A stretch of DNA of 12,403 nt. Source: UBA7702 sp051866595. GTDB lineage: Bacteria > Bacillota > Dehalobacteriia > UBA7702. Below, piece after piece: positions 6,982 to 12,403 of this stretch. Position 1 is the stretch's first letter; each line of letters starts with the position of its first letter. The stretch spans positions 1-12,403 of the forward strand of contig JBJDXI010000074.1 in the NCBI GenBank assembly GCA_051866595.1, given 5' to 3'. The notes beneath the pieces were generated by a model that saw only the letters and a program-made list of their open reading frames with translations, made no database searches and had not been told where the DNA came from. A program made the translations under genes and the position numbers.

Positions 6982-8256
6982 TCAAAGCGTTTTCATCGCT
7001 TCGCGGAATTCGGTTTCATGGTCGTCGATCCAATGGAGGGAGCTGATTAAATGCTGCATATAGTAGAGATATTCATAGGGATCGAGAGTGGCGTCGTAGG
7101 AATAGGCCGAGGTGCACCAGGCAATGTCATAGAGAGAACCCTGAACGGTGACTTCATAGAGATATTTCTTTTCCGTTTCCGTCAGCGGTTCCAGATTGTC
7201 ATAATCTTCCGTCGCTTTGATGTATTCGCCGACGAAGGCCCGGGCTCTTTCAATATCCATCACGCCGTTGGTCGCCGATTTCCAGGAGGCGAAGCAGTAA
7301 TGGAGAGCGAGGCCGATTTCAAAAAGTCTCGAATCCATTTTGGACATATCATAATCAAAGCTGGAAATCGGATTGTGATTTTCATCGTATTTGAAGTTGG
7401 CGGGATGGAAATCGCACTGGCAGGCGCATTTCATCATCGTGTCGTAATCCGCCCGGGGAATGGTGGATTTTTCGCACATTTCCTTCATAAAATCATAGGA
7501 ATCATCGAAAATTTCCGTAAACACGTCTTCTCCGCTGTTTTCCGCGTAAACTTTGCGGAAACGTTTTAACGTTTCCGGGAATTTCGCGATCAGGTCATTG
7601 ACGAGAATATCCTCACTGTCCATGATATTGTCCCCGTGAAGTTCACCGGGATCGAAGCCCTGGACCGAGCTGTGGAACATCGCCATGTTGTGGGCGGCGG
7701 TGAGGTATACGTTGGCCGGAATTCCTTCATCGGCCCAGTTACCGATCCAACTGTAAGTGGATACGCCGTCGAGGAAATTGAAAATAGCAAAAACATCTTC
7801 AAATTCACCGTCGGGATACTGAACCTTTTCCGTATAATAAGTTCTGCCGTCTTTCGCCGGGATCGGTCGGCAGCCGATGCTGAAACCGTGATCATAAGAA
7901 TAGGAAAGGAGCTTGTGCTCAAAAAGCAGCGGGCCCAGTTCTTTTCCTTTTTTATATTTTCGGATCATCCACGTCTGGCGCTGGCCGTCTTTTTCCGTAT
8001 AAATGGCGAAGGATAAATTGACGTAGCCGCCGAACATCTGATACATTCCGACCAGTCTGCCGATGTCGTATTGATTTTCCACCACGTTTTTGATCTGGGT
8101 GTAAAGCATTCCTTCTTTGATGCTCTCCGCGATTTTACCCAGACCGTCGGCGGCGGCGGTAAGATTTCCGTCGAGGGTTACGAGAGCCTGGGCGCCGAAG
8201 GGCTGGTATTCCAGCATTTCTTCTGTGTGCAGAGTAAAGAATTTTTCTTTCTCCAT
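6982..8256 (-). CDS. APH/choline-kinase-fold phosphotransferase of unknown substrate
   Basis: This 424-residue, soluble protein has a kinase-like fold of the aminoglycoside phosphotransferase/choline kinase/homoserine kinase type II group. The N-lobe has GGYVNLSFAIYTEKDG then TWMIRKYKKGKE (about 76-106), with Lys100 a candidate ATP-contacting residue. Helix AAHNMAMFHSSVQGFDP (187-203) is typical. The catalytic loop is CDFHPANF (281-288): Asp282 and Asn287 fit the D-x4-N Brenner motif, although the usual preceding His is Cys/Gln here. FDYD (300-303) supplies the metal-binding Asp. About 65 N-terminal residues precede the kinase core. The start has AGGAGG 8 nt upstream. As first gene of the unit before the methyltransferase, it may phosphorylate an amine or amino-alcohol substrate. 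This is inference. Confidence 0.82.
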   Translation of the reverse strand: MEKEKFFTLHTEEMLEYQPFGAQALVTLDGNLTAAADGLGKIAESIKEGMLYTQIKNVVENQYDIGRLVGMYQMFGGYVNLSFAIYTEKDGQRQTWMIRKYKKGKELGPLLFEHKLLSYSYDHGFSIGCRPIPAKDGRTYYTEKVQYPDGEFEDVFAIFNFLDGVSTYSWIGNWADEGIPANVYLTAAHNMAMFHSSVQGFDPGELHGDNIMDSEDILVNDLIAKFPETLKRFRKVYAENSGEDVFTEIFDDSYDFMKEMCEKSTIPRADYDTMMKCACQCDFHPANFKYDENHNPISSFDYDMSKMDSRLFEIGLALHYCFASWKSATNGVMDIERARAFVGEYIKATEDYDNLEPLTETEKKYLYEVTVQGSLYDIAWCTSAYSYDATLDPYEYLYYMQHLISSLHWIDDHETEFREAMKTL

Positions 8257-8328
8257 ACAAGTAGCCTCCTGTTATCTTTTGTATTTCTCTTTGTTTTTTC
8301 GTCGAATCCTGAAAAAACTCATGGGGCT

Positions 8329-8355
8329 ATTATAAAATAATTGCAGTTTTTACAA
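8329..8355 (-). promoter_or_regulatory. Probable promoter of the kinase-methyltransferase operon
   Basis: A perfect TATAAT (minus strand, 8329-8334) is preceded by TTGTAA at a short 15-bp spacing, in a very AT-rich stretch. The leader would be about 65 nt. The poor -35 and spacing suggest an activator-dependent promoter. Confidence 0.6.
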
Positions 8356-8385
8356 AATAATCAATTCTTGATTTTTGCAGTTTTT
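8341..8385 (-). repeat. Pair of 11-bp direct repeats over the operon promoter, candidate AraC operator
   Basis: TTGCAGTTTTT occurs at 8341-8351 and at 8375-8385, 34 bp apart centre to centre. On the minus strand the copy nearer the gene overlaps the -35/spacer region and the other lies just upstream. AraC-family activators often bind two direct repeats, the nearer one abutting the -35. The regulator in this cluster is an obvious candidate. The assignment is inference. Confidence 0.45.
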
Positions 8386-8557
8386 GATATGGTCATTTCT
8401 TGCAAAAAAGCATCAAATTTTATACATTCCCTGCTTCCTACGGCTTGCCCGTACCGATATTTCCGATATTTCCGGGAAAATCGGAAAATCCGGCCCGCCG
8501 GGGAATTTCTTTGAGGGAATGTTATCCCTTTGGTACGAGGTGAAATGGTGGCTATTC
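8386..8557. other. AT-rich intergenic stretch without a supported gene
   Basis: This lies between the operon promoter and the next terminator. It holds a tandem 9-bp repeat CCGATATTT (8454-8462 and 8463-8471). The second copy takes part in an imperfect 22-bp inverted repeat (8463-8484). A 63-codon plus-strand frame exists but has no ribosome binding site, its end runs into a hairpin, and its sequence is unconvincing. Confidence 0.4.
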
Positions 8558-8588
8558 AAAAAATGACCATCGGCAGGATGGTCATTTT
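8558..8588 (-). terminator. Second, perfect terminator-like hairpin in the intergenic region
   Basis: A perfect 12-bp stem (8560-8571 with 8577-8588) encloses a GGCAG loop, with six T following on the minus strand. It lies about 110 nt beyond the terminator that already ends the phosphoesterase gene, so it is a back-up terminator or belongs to something else. The outer stem AAAATGACC/GGTCATTTT recurs in the hairpin at 10314-10341. Confidence 0.65.
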
Positions 8589-8699
8589 CAGAAGATGGAT
8601 ATGAAAATACGGAGAGGTTTTCTTTTCATTGGCTGCCGGGAATGTCCGGTCAAAACAAGAAGGATGATGTGATCTTTCGGTTTTCATCGGGAAAACCAT

Positions 8700-8727
8700 A
8701 AAAAAATCCGCGGCGGGATGCCGCGGA
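8700..8727 (-). terminator. Intrinsic terminator of the rhodanese-phosphoesterase operon
   Basis: The 8-bp stem TCCGCGGC/GCCGCGGA (8707-8714 with 8720-8727) with a 5-nt loop is followed on the minus strand by seven T (8700-8706). It lies 18 nt past the phosphoesterase stop. A further small hairpin, GGTTTTC/GAAAACC, lies just beyond at 8679-8697. Confidence 0.92.
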
Positions 8728-8745
8728 GGATGCTGTCAGAATGAT

Positions 8746-9204
8746 TTATGAATGGGGTACGGTTCTTTTTTCCACGGAGATGGTTTTGCCCTCCACGGTG
8801 AGGATGGCGAAGGTGATCTCCTGATCGAACCGCCGCTTGCCGCAGCTGCCGGGATTCAGCCAGAGGCGGCCGTCGATCTCCTGTTCCGAATATTTGTGGG
8901 AATGACCGAAAATCACCGCGTCGACGCCGTCAAGGTCTTTGGGCACGAACTTTTTGTTGTGGACCATAAAGAAACGGCAGTCCTCGCACTGAAAGGTCAA
9001 GGTTTCGGGCAGATGTTCCGCCCAGTCCTTGTCGTTGTTGCCCCGGACCGCATAGACCGGGGCGATCTTCGCCAGCTCGTCAAGAATTGCCTGTTTGTTG
9101 ATGTCGCCGCCGTGCAGGATGGCGTCACAGCCCCGGATTGTTTCCAGAACCTCCGGGCGGAGCAGACCGTGGGTATCGGATAAAACAGCGATTTTTTTGG
9201 ACAT
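8746..9204 (-). CDS. YfcE/MJ0936-type metallophosphoesterase
   Basis: This 152-residue protein is of the small calcineurin-like phosphoesterase family. All metal-ligand motifs are present: SDTHG (Asp10, His12), HGGD (Asp34), RGNND (Asn56/57, Asp58), VHN (His82) and FGHSH (His101, His103). NPGS (117-120) is the family's conserved tail motif. Family members hydrolyse phosphodiesters with Mn2+ or similar ions in vitro; physiological substrates are mostly unknown. The length is usual or slightly short. The start at 9204 has AGGAGG 8 nt upstream, lying in the last codons of the rhodanese gene three bases away, so the two are an operon, probably with coupled translation. The product should be cytoplasmic, unlike its partner. 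Confidence 0.92.
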   Translation of the reverse strand: MSKKIAVLSDTHGLLRPEVLETIRGCDAILHGGDINKQAILDELAKIAPVYAVRGNNDKDWAEHLPETLTFQCEDCRFFMVHNKKFVPKDLDGVDAVIFGHSHKYSEQEIDGRLWLNPGSCGKRRFDQEITFAILTVEGKTISVEKRTVPHS

Positions 9205-9207
9205 TTT

Positions 9208-9606
9208 TTATTCCTCCTCTCCGGAAACGGTTTCACCGTTCCAGTCGTTGATGCCGCCGAACTCGATGATATGGGTATAGCCCTGCTGAACCAGCTTTTC
9301 CGCGGCGTCCTTGCTGCGGTTGCCGCTGCGGCAGTAGATGAGGATGGTCTGATCCTTATCGGGCAGTTCCGGGATGGCGTCGGTGCCGATGGTCTCATTG
9401 GGCACGCAGATCGCCCCGGGAATATGTTCCGCCTCAAATTCCTCCTCGGTGCGGACGTCCAGAAGGATATAATCCGTTTCCTCCGCCATGAGCTCCGCCG
9501 CTTCTTCGGCGGTGATCTGAAGGTAGCTCTCTTCATTATTTTCCGCGCTGCCGCAGCCGCCAAGGATCAGGGCGGCGAAAAGCAGGATAACGATGCATCG
9601 TTTCAT
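9208..9606 (-). CDS. Lipoprotein with a single rhodanese domain
   Basis: This 132-residue protein has a lipoprotein signal (MKRCIVILLFAALILGGC, lipidated Cys18), a short linker (19-29) and one rhodanese domain (30-128). YILLDVRTEEEFEAEHIPGA (46-65) is the substrate-side signature. YCRSGNRS (91-98) is the active-site loop with Cys92. Intact residues suggest sulfur-transfer or persulfide-carrying ability outside the membrane. The acceptor is unknown. The start at 9606 is chosen over an upstream in-frame codon at 9711, because GGGAGG stands 6 nt ahead and it begins the signal peptide. The gene is first in a two-gene operon with the phosphoesterase. Similar periplasmic or surface rhodaneses are common in Gram-positive anaerobes. 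Confidence 0.92.
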   Translation of the reverse strand: MKRCIVILLFAALILGGCGSAENNEESYLQITAEEAAELMAEETDYILLDVRTEEEFEAEHIPGAICVPNETIGTDAIPELPDKDQTILIYCRSGNRSKDAAEKLVQQGYTHIIEFGGINDWNGETVSGEEE

Positions 9607-9682
9607 AAAAAACCTCCCGCAAATTTTCCTTCCATATGTAAAAGGCCGGTGATGCCCGTCAATAAGGGGCATCGTACTCCCA

Positions 9683-9711
9683 ATCATATCACTGTTCGAA
9701 TCATTCTGCAA
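9683..9711 (-). promoter_or_regulatory. Extended -10 promoter of the rhodanese operon
   Basis: On the minus strand TTGCAG and TATGAT are 17 bp apart, with TG one base before the -10. The leader contains a perfect 7-bp hairpin, GATGCCC/GGGCATC (9651-9657 with 9667-9673), of unknown role. Confidence 0.6.
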
Positions 9712-9962
9712 CAGCGCTTCCTGCTTTGTTCCCGACGAAGCGCCGATGATTTAAAAAGACGATCCCGATACCTTCCGGCGCCGCACTACAGCTTTACGAT
9801 CAATTCGATGATAGTGAAAATAATGAAAATGTTAATTGCATTTTTAACTGCTAGATTTTGCCTGCAGTGCCTTTTGCAAACGATTGATGCGCCGTTTGCT
9901 TGCCGCGCTTCAAAATGGACTTTTCAGCAACTTTTTTCTTATTATACCCCCGCCAGAAGGCG
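9712..9962. other. Intergenic stretch with no supported gene
   Basis: No frame here has a plausible start, ribosome binding site or family match. The only structure noted is a 7-bp inverted repeat, GCAAACG (9876-9882) with CGTTTGC (9893-9899). Confidence 0.5.
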
Positions 9963-9990
9963 TTTAAAAGACAAATATAAGGTCTATAAT
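9963..9990 (+). promoter_or_regulatory. Promoter of the structured RNA
   Basis: A perfect TATAAT (9985-9990) is preceded by TTTAAA (9963-9968) with a 16-bp spacer. The predicted start is near 9997. No protein gene lies downstream on this strand. Confidence 0.6.
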
Positions 9991-9991
9991 C

Positions 9992-10032
9992 CTTTCAATG
10001 TACTTCTTCTGGCAATTACTTTTCATTGAAAG
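9992..10032. repeat. 9-bp inverted repeat at the RNA start site
   Basis: CTTTCAATG (9992-10000) and CATTGAAAG (10024-10032) are perfect complements around a 23-nt spacer. It overlaps the predicted transcription start, so it may be a DNA operator or, if transcription starts slightly earlier, a 5' hairpin of the RNA. Confidence 0.6.
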
Positions 10033-10342
10033 AGTGAAGGATATCCGGCTCCCGCGAGGGTCCGATTCTCCGAGGCTATCCCTTTGGAGAGCTTATACGA
10101 ACCCAAGCAGGTCGTTGGGACACACTTATAGTACCTTAGCATCTCAACCCTGTCCATACGCAACCAGAGCGGTGGGACTGCTCAATCCGGGCGGTCCCAT
10201 TGCTTAATCTCAGCGAAATCGCTGCTCAATTTCGCCGGTCGGGGTGATTTTTGCGGGAGGCATACACAACCCCGCAATTTATTCCGTCAAGGTACATGTG
10301 GTTGAGCGTTTGCAAAATGACCGGGCTTGTCCGGTCATTTTG
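9997..10342 (+). ncRNA. Structured noncoding RNA candidate (core about 10049-10259; possibly raiA-like)
   Basis: No coding frame fits, yet the stretch is rich in complementary segments. A closing stem CTCCCGC (10049-10055) pairs with GCGGGAG (10253-10259), 197 nt apart. Inside are GGGT/ACCC (10058-10061, 10101-10104) around TCTCC/GGAGA (10067-10071, 10086-10090), a 13-bp stem with wobbles (10169-10181 with 10191-10203, 9-nt loop), and CAGCG/CGCTG (10211-10215, 10220-10224). CCCAA/TTGGG (10102-10106 region with 10115-10119) competes with GTTG-GGACA / TGTCC...CAAC, hinting at a pseudoknot. A TATAAT promoter precedes it and a perfect hairpin follows at 10313-10342. Size and multibranched shape resemble the roughly 210-nt raiA RNA of Firmicutes more than rod-shaped 6S RNA. 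The family name is a guess; a structured RNA is more secure. Exact ends are uncertain. Confidence 0.6.
10313..10342. terminator. Perfect 12-bp hairpin downstream of the RNA, possibly bidirectional
   Basis: CAAAATGACCGG (10313-10324) and CCGGTCATTTTG (10331-10342) enclose a GCTTGT loop. Four T end the plus-strand arm, and the minus strand reads likewise, so it could end the RNA and back up the convergent polysaccharide operon. The arm shares AAAATGACC with the hairpin at 8560-8588. Confidence 0.65.
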
Positions 10343-10350
10343 TGAAGAAA

Positions 10351-10381
10351 CCCCCAGCATTGCGTCAAGCAAAACTGGGGG
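10351..10381 (-). terminator. Terminator-like stem-loop at the end of the polysaccharide operon
   Basis: CCCCCAG (10351-10357) pairs with CTGGGGG (10375-10381), with an inner TTGC/GCAA stem. On the minus strand it is followed by TTTCTTC, a modest T-tract. It lies 94 nt beyond the stop of the glycosidase-like gene. Confidence 0.55.
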
Positions 10382-10475
10382 GGTCCATAATCTGAGGCTA
10401 TACCACATGGGACGGCCTGCTTTTGATTTGTGCTTTCATTTTCCTGCGTCCGGAACCGTCTGTCACTTACCGGCT

Positions 10476-11654
10476 TCACGTTTCTGCCGGGAAAAAAAGA
10501 TGCCTGTTCATTTCGGTGGAATAAATCCTGTAAAGTCCGGCACAATTCCGGCAGACCCATCCGGCTTCCCCGGTATACAGGGGGTATTTTCGCGCGAATG
10601 CAAACATGGAATCATATTTTTCCAGAAATGTTTGCAGATTTATCACATCGTTTGTCCTTACAGCAGCCATTCCAGCCATAGCCCAGACAAAGCAGGTTTC
10701 ATCCCGGGGAATATTCTGCCACCGCAGATTTTCTGTGAAGGCCTGGTACAGCTCCTTTTGAGCTTTATGGTCATTTACCGGGAAATCAAAAATCAACGGA
10801 TATACCTGCGCAATACCGTCAGGGTAAAATTTTGTGCTGTCAAAGTCGTTATCCTCTGCCATCACACGCCATTTTTGATTCTTGCTGTTCCAGAACACTT
10901 CCGGAATTTTGACTTCCATTTGAGCCCGAAGGGTATTTGCTCTTATTCTGACCTCGGAAAGCTCCCGGAGATCATCGGCATACAATACTTGGCTCTGGAA
11001 GCATTCCTCCAATACAGTCAGACCCTTCCAGACTTCCAGATTGTCCATCAGATATTTTGTTTCATTCTCAAAGGAAACACAGGTCAATCCGTCGACGGTC
11101 AGCTCCCAGAGTGTATCAACCGCCAGATTAACGCCTTCTTTCCACCCGGTCAGACCATCCGCGCTTTCTGCTGTTAACAGATACCGCCCCAGAAGCTCCA
11201 GATACATCCCCAGATATGCGTCAACTGAGTCCGCCTTGCCTGTCCGCACCAGGGTGTCTCCCTGCTTCTGGTAAGTTCCCATAAGCCCATCGGATTCAAG
11301 AAGCAGCTTTGTATGCCAGTTCAGATAACGGCAGACAGCATAAACTTCCGCGTCTGTGGCTTTCTGATCTCCGGTGTTTTCCAGGAGCCCCAGAGCTGCT
11401 TGGCAGGAGAAATACGGATTGATATTGCCGGCAGCCTCACCGTTCATGTAAATCTCGCCATTGTCCCCCTGGTTCTTAAGAATCCATTGTTTTTCCCGGA
11501 TCAAAACGGTTTCGATCCAATTCAGGCTGGGAGTGTATTTCGCTGCGTTTATTTCTCTGAATACCGCATCCGCGCCTAAATAACCGACGGCAGCGATGAT
11601 TATAACCAATCCAATCAGCGAGAAACGACGGTATCTGGGGGGACGGTTACCCAT
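10476..11654 (-). CDS. Membrane-anchored six-hairpin-glycosidase-like protein, function unknown
   Basis: This 392-residue protein has a basic N-terminus (MGNRPPRYRR), one transmembrane helix (about 11-28) and a long extracytoplasmic helical region. GEIYMNGEAAGNINPYFSCQAALGLLE (66-92) and KADSVDAYLGMYLELLGRYL (140-159) are typical of (alpha/alpha)6 toroid proteins of the six-hairpin glycosidase superfamily. Glu67, Asp142 and Asp145 are candidate active-site residues, but no GH family is assigned. The start at 11654 has GGAGG 7 nt upstream and overlaps the last 8 nt of the 2-epimerase gene. An upstream in-frame codon at 11723 lies deep in that gene and is rejected. The overlap indicates one operon, so trimming or transfer of a surface polysaccharide is likely but unproven. 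Confidence 0.75.
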   Translation of the reverse strand: MGNRPPRYRRFSLIGLVIIIAAVGYLGADAVFREINAAKYTPSLNWIETVLIREKQWILKNQGDNGEIYMNGEAAGNINPYFSCQAALGLLENTGDQKATDAEVYAVCRYLNWHTKLLLESDGLMGTYQKQGDTLVRTGKADSVDAYLGMYLELLGRYLLTAESADGLTGWKEGVNLAVDTLWELTVDGLTCVSFENETKYLMDNLEVWKGLTVLEECFQSQVLYADDLRELSEVRIRANTLRAQMEVKIPEVFWNSKNQKWRVMAEDNDFDSTKFYPDGIAQVYPLIFDFPVNDHKAQKELYQAFTENLRWQNIPRDETCFVWAMAGMAAVRTNDVINLQTFLEKYDSMFAFARKYPLYTGEAGWVCRNCAGLYRIYSTEMNRHLFFPAET

Positions 11655-12403
11655 GGAATTCCTCCAGGATTTCTCTGATTCTCTGACTTGCTTTTCCATC
11701 TCCGTAAGGATTTTTGGCCTCACTCATCTGGCTGTAAATCTTCGGATCGGTTAATAACTTGCGGCATTCCGCGTAAATGGTATCTTCTTCGGTACCTGTC
11801 AGCTTCAATGTGCCGGCTTCCACTCCCTCCGGGCGTTCCGTTGTATCCCGCATCACGAGGACCGGTTTGCCCAGCGCAGGTGCTTCTTCCTGGATTCCGC
11901 CGCTGTCGGACATGATGAGGTAGCTGGCCTCCATAAGGTTATGAAACGCTACGACATCCAGCGGCTCAATAATCCGCATGCGGTTGCTGCTTCCAAATTC
12001 TTCTGCCGCGATTTCCCGTACTATGGGATTCATGTGAATGGGATAAAGAACCTTTACATCAGGGAAATCTTCGATAATCCTGTGTATCGCCCGGAACATC
12101 TTCCGCATTGGTTCACCGAGATTTTCTCTTCTGTGGGCCGTCAATACAATCAGGCGGCTTCCCCTTGCCCATTCGATTTCCGGATGAGAGAAATCCTTCC
12201 GAATGGTATGGAACAGGGCATCAATCCCCGTATTTCCAGTTACATAAATTCTGTCCGGGTTCTTCCCCTCTTTCAGCAATACTTCACGGGCTGTATTGGT
12301 AGGCGCGAAATGATACTCCGCTGTCAGCCCGATGGCCTGACGGTTAAACTCTTCCGGATAGGGAGACCAGATATTATCCGTACGCAATCCGGCTTCCACA
12401 TGT
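11647..12403 (-). CDS. wecB: UDP-N-acetylglucosamine 2-epimerase (non-hydrolysing), C-terminal ~250 residues (5' end cut by window edge)
   Basis: The frame is open to the window edge, where it reads HVEAGLRT, an internal family motif, so the true start lies outside (full enzymes are about 370 residues). Further signatures are SPYPEEFNR, VTGNTGIDAL, VLTAHRREN, YPIHMNP, EPLDVVAFHNLM, and the UDP-binding MSDSGGIQEEAPALGKPVLVMRDTTERPEG. The enzyme interconverts UDP-GlcNAc and UDP-ManNAc in the cytoplasm for teichoic acid linkage units, capsules or other surface glycans. In Gram-positives it is also called mnaA. Key residues in the visible part look intact. The gene overlaps the downstream glycosidase-like gene by 8 nt, indicating a surface polysaccharide operon that continues to the right. 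Confidence 0.95.
   Translation of the reverse strand, partial: HVEAGLRTDNIWSPYPEEFNRQAIGLTAEYHFAPTNTAREVLLKEGKNPDRIYVTGNTGIDALFHTIRKDFSHPEIEWARGSRLIVLTAHRRENLGEPMRKMFRAIHRIIEDFPDVKVLYPIHMNPIVREIAAEEFGSSNRMRIIEPLDVVAFHNLMEASYLIMSDSGGIQEEAPALGKPVLVMRDTTERPEGVEAGTLKLTGTEEDTIYAECRKLLTDPKIYSQMSEAKNPYGDGKASQRIREILEEFHG

Noticed and set aside
8375..8566. 63-codon plus-strand frame upstream of the kinase operon
   Set aside because: No ribosome binding site, low-complexity composition, and its last codons form one arm of a terminator hairpin.
10049..10259. 6S, SRP, tmRNA, T-box or SAM riboswitch as identity of the structured region
   Set aside because: I could not find their hallmark sequences (SRP GGAAGCAGC-type loop, tmRNA CCA end, T-box GGTGGnACCGCG, SAM core). 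The fold looks multibranched rather than the 6S rod, and no downstream gene exists to be controlled.
10351..10381. Insertion sequence or intron end
   Set aside because: The stem-loops look like terminal inverted repeats at first, but there is no transposase, no flanking target duplication and no second copy in the window.
10226..10408. 60-codon minus-strand frame and overlapping longer plus-strand frames across the RNA 3' flank
   Set aside because: They run through two perfect hairpins, have no ribosome binding site, and do not resemble a protein family.

Overview
The window looks like chromosomal DNA of a low- to mid-GC anaerobic Firmicute, probably class Clostridia. Nearly every start codon has a strong AGGAGG-type ribosome binding site. 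Promoters are sigma-A-like, intrinsic terminators are compact, and the gene families (CwlD-like amidase, TfoX-N protein, stand-alone Smr protein, MttB-family methyltransferase, wHTH small protein) fit that group. The species cannot be named from sequence alone. Both ends of the window cut through genes.

Left part (1-2440), housekeeping-type single genes. A truncated iron-containing alcohol dehydrogenase (-) diverges from a lipoprotein N-acetylmuramoyl-L-alanine amidase (+). A TfoX-N protein (-) then diverges from an 79-residue Smr-domain protein (+). Each has a recognisable promoter, and several are closed by clear hairpin terminators.

Centre (2479-8256), the most interesting block: five minus-strand genes, read right to left. 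They are an APH/choline-kinase-fold phosphotransferase, an MttB-superfamily methyltransferase without an in-frame stop (so non-pyrrolysine), a membrane-tethered AraC regulator, a ten-helix DMT/EamA-like transporter, and an 85-residue winged-helix-like protein coupled to the transporter. The first two are 37 nt apart. A 174-nt gap with its own promoter precedes the regulator. A reasonable reading is uptake and catabolism, or modification, of a small methylated or quaternary amine, controlled by the AraC protein. No corrinoid protein, corrinoid:folate methyltransferase or RamA-type activator is in view. A pair of 11-bp direct repeats sits over the promoter of the kinase gene and is a candidate AraC operator.

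Right part (8700-12403). A lipoprotein rhodanese and a YfcE-type metallophosphoesterase form a two-gene operon (-). Next, about 760 bp without a protein gene hold a promoter and a strongly structured region on the plus strand (about 9997-10342). I read it as a noncoding RNA of about 210-340 nt, possibly raiA-like. Last, a membrane-anchored six-hairpin-glycosidase-like protein of unknown function overlaps the end of a UDP-GlcNAc 2-epimerase gene that runs off the right edge; this looks like the tail of a cell-surface polysaccharide cluster.
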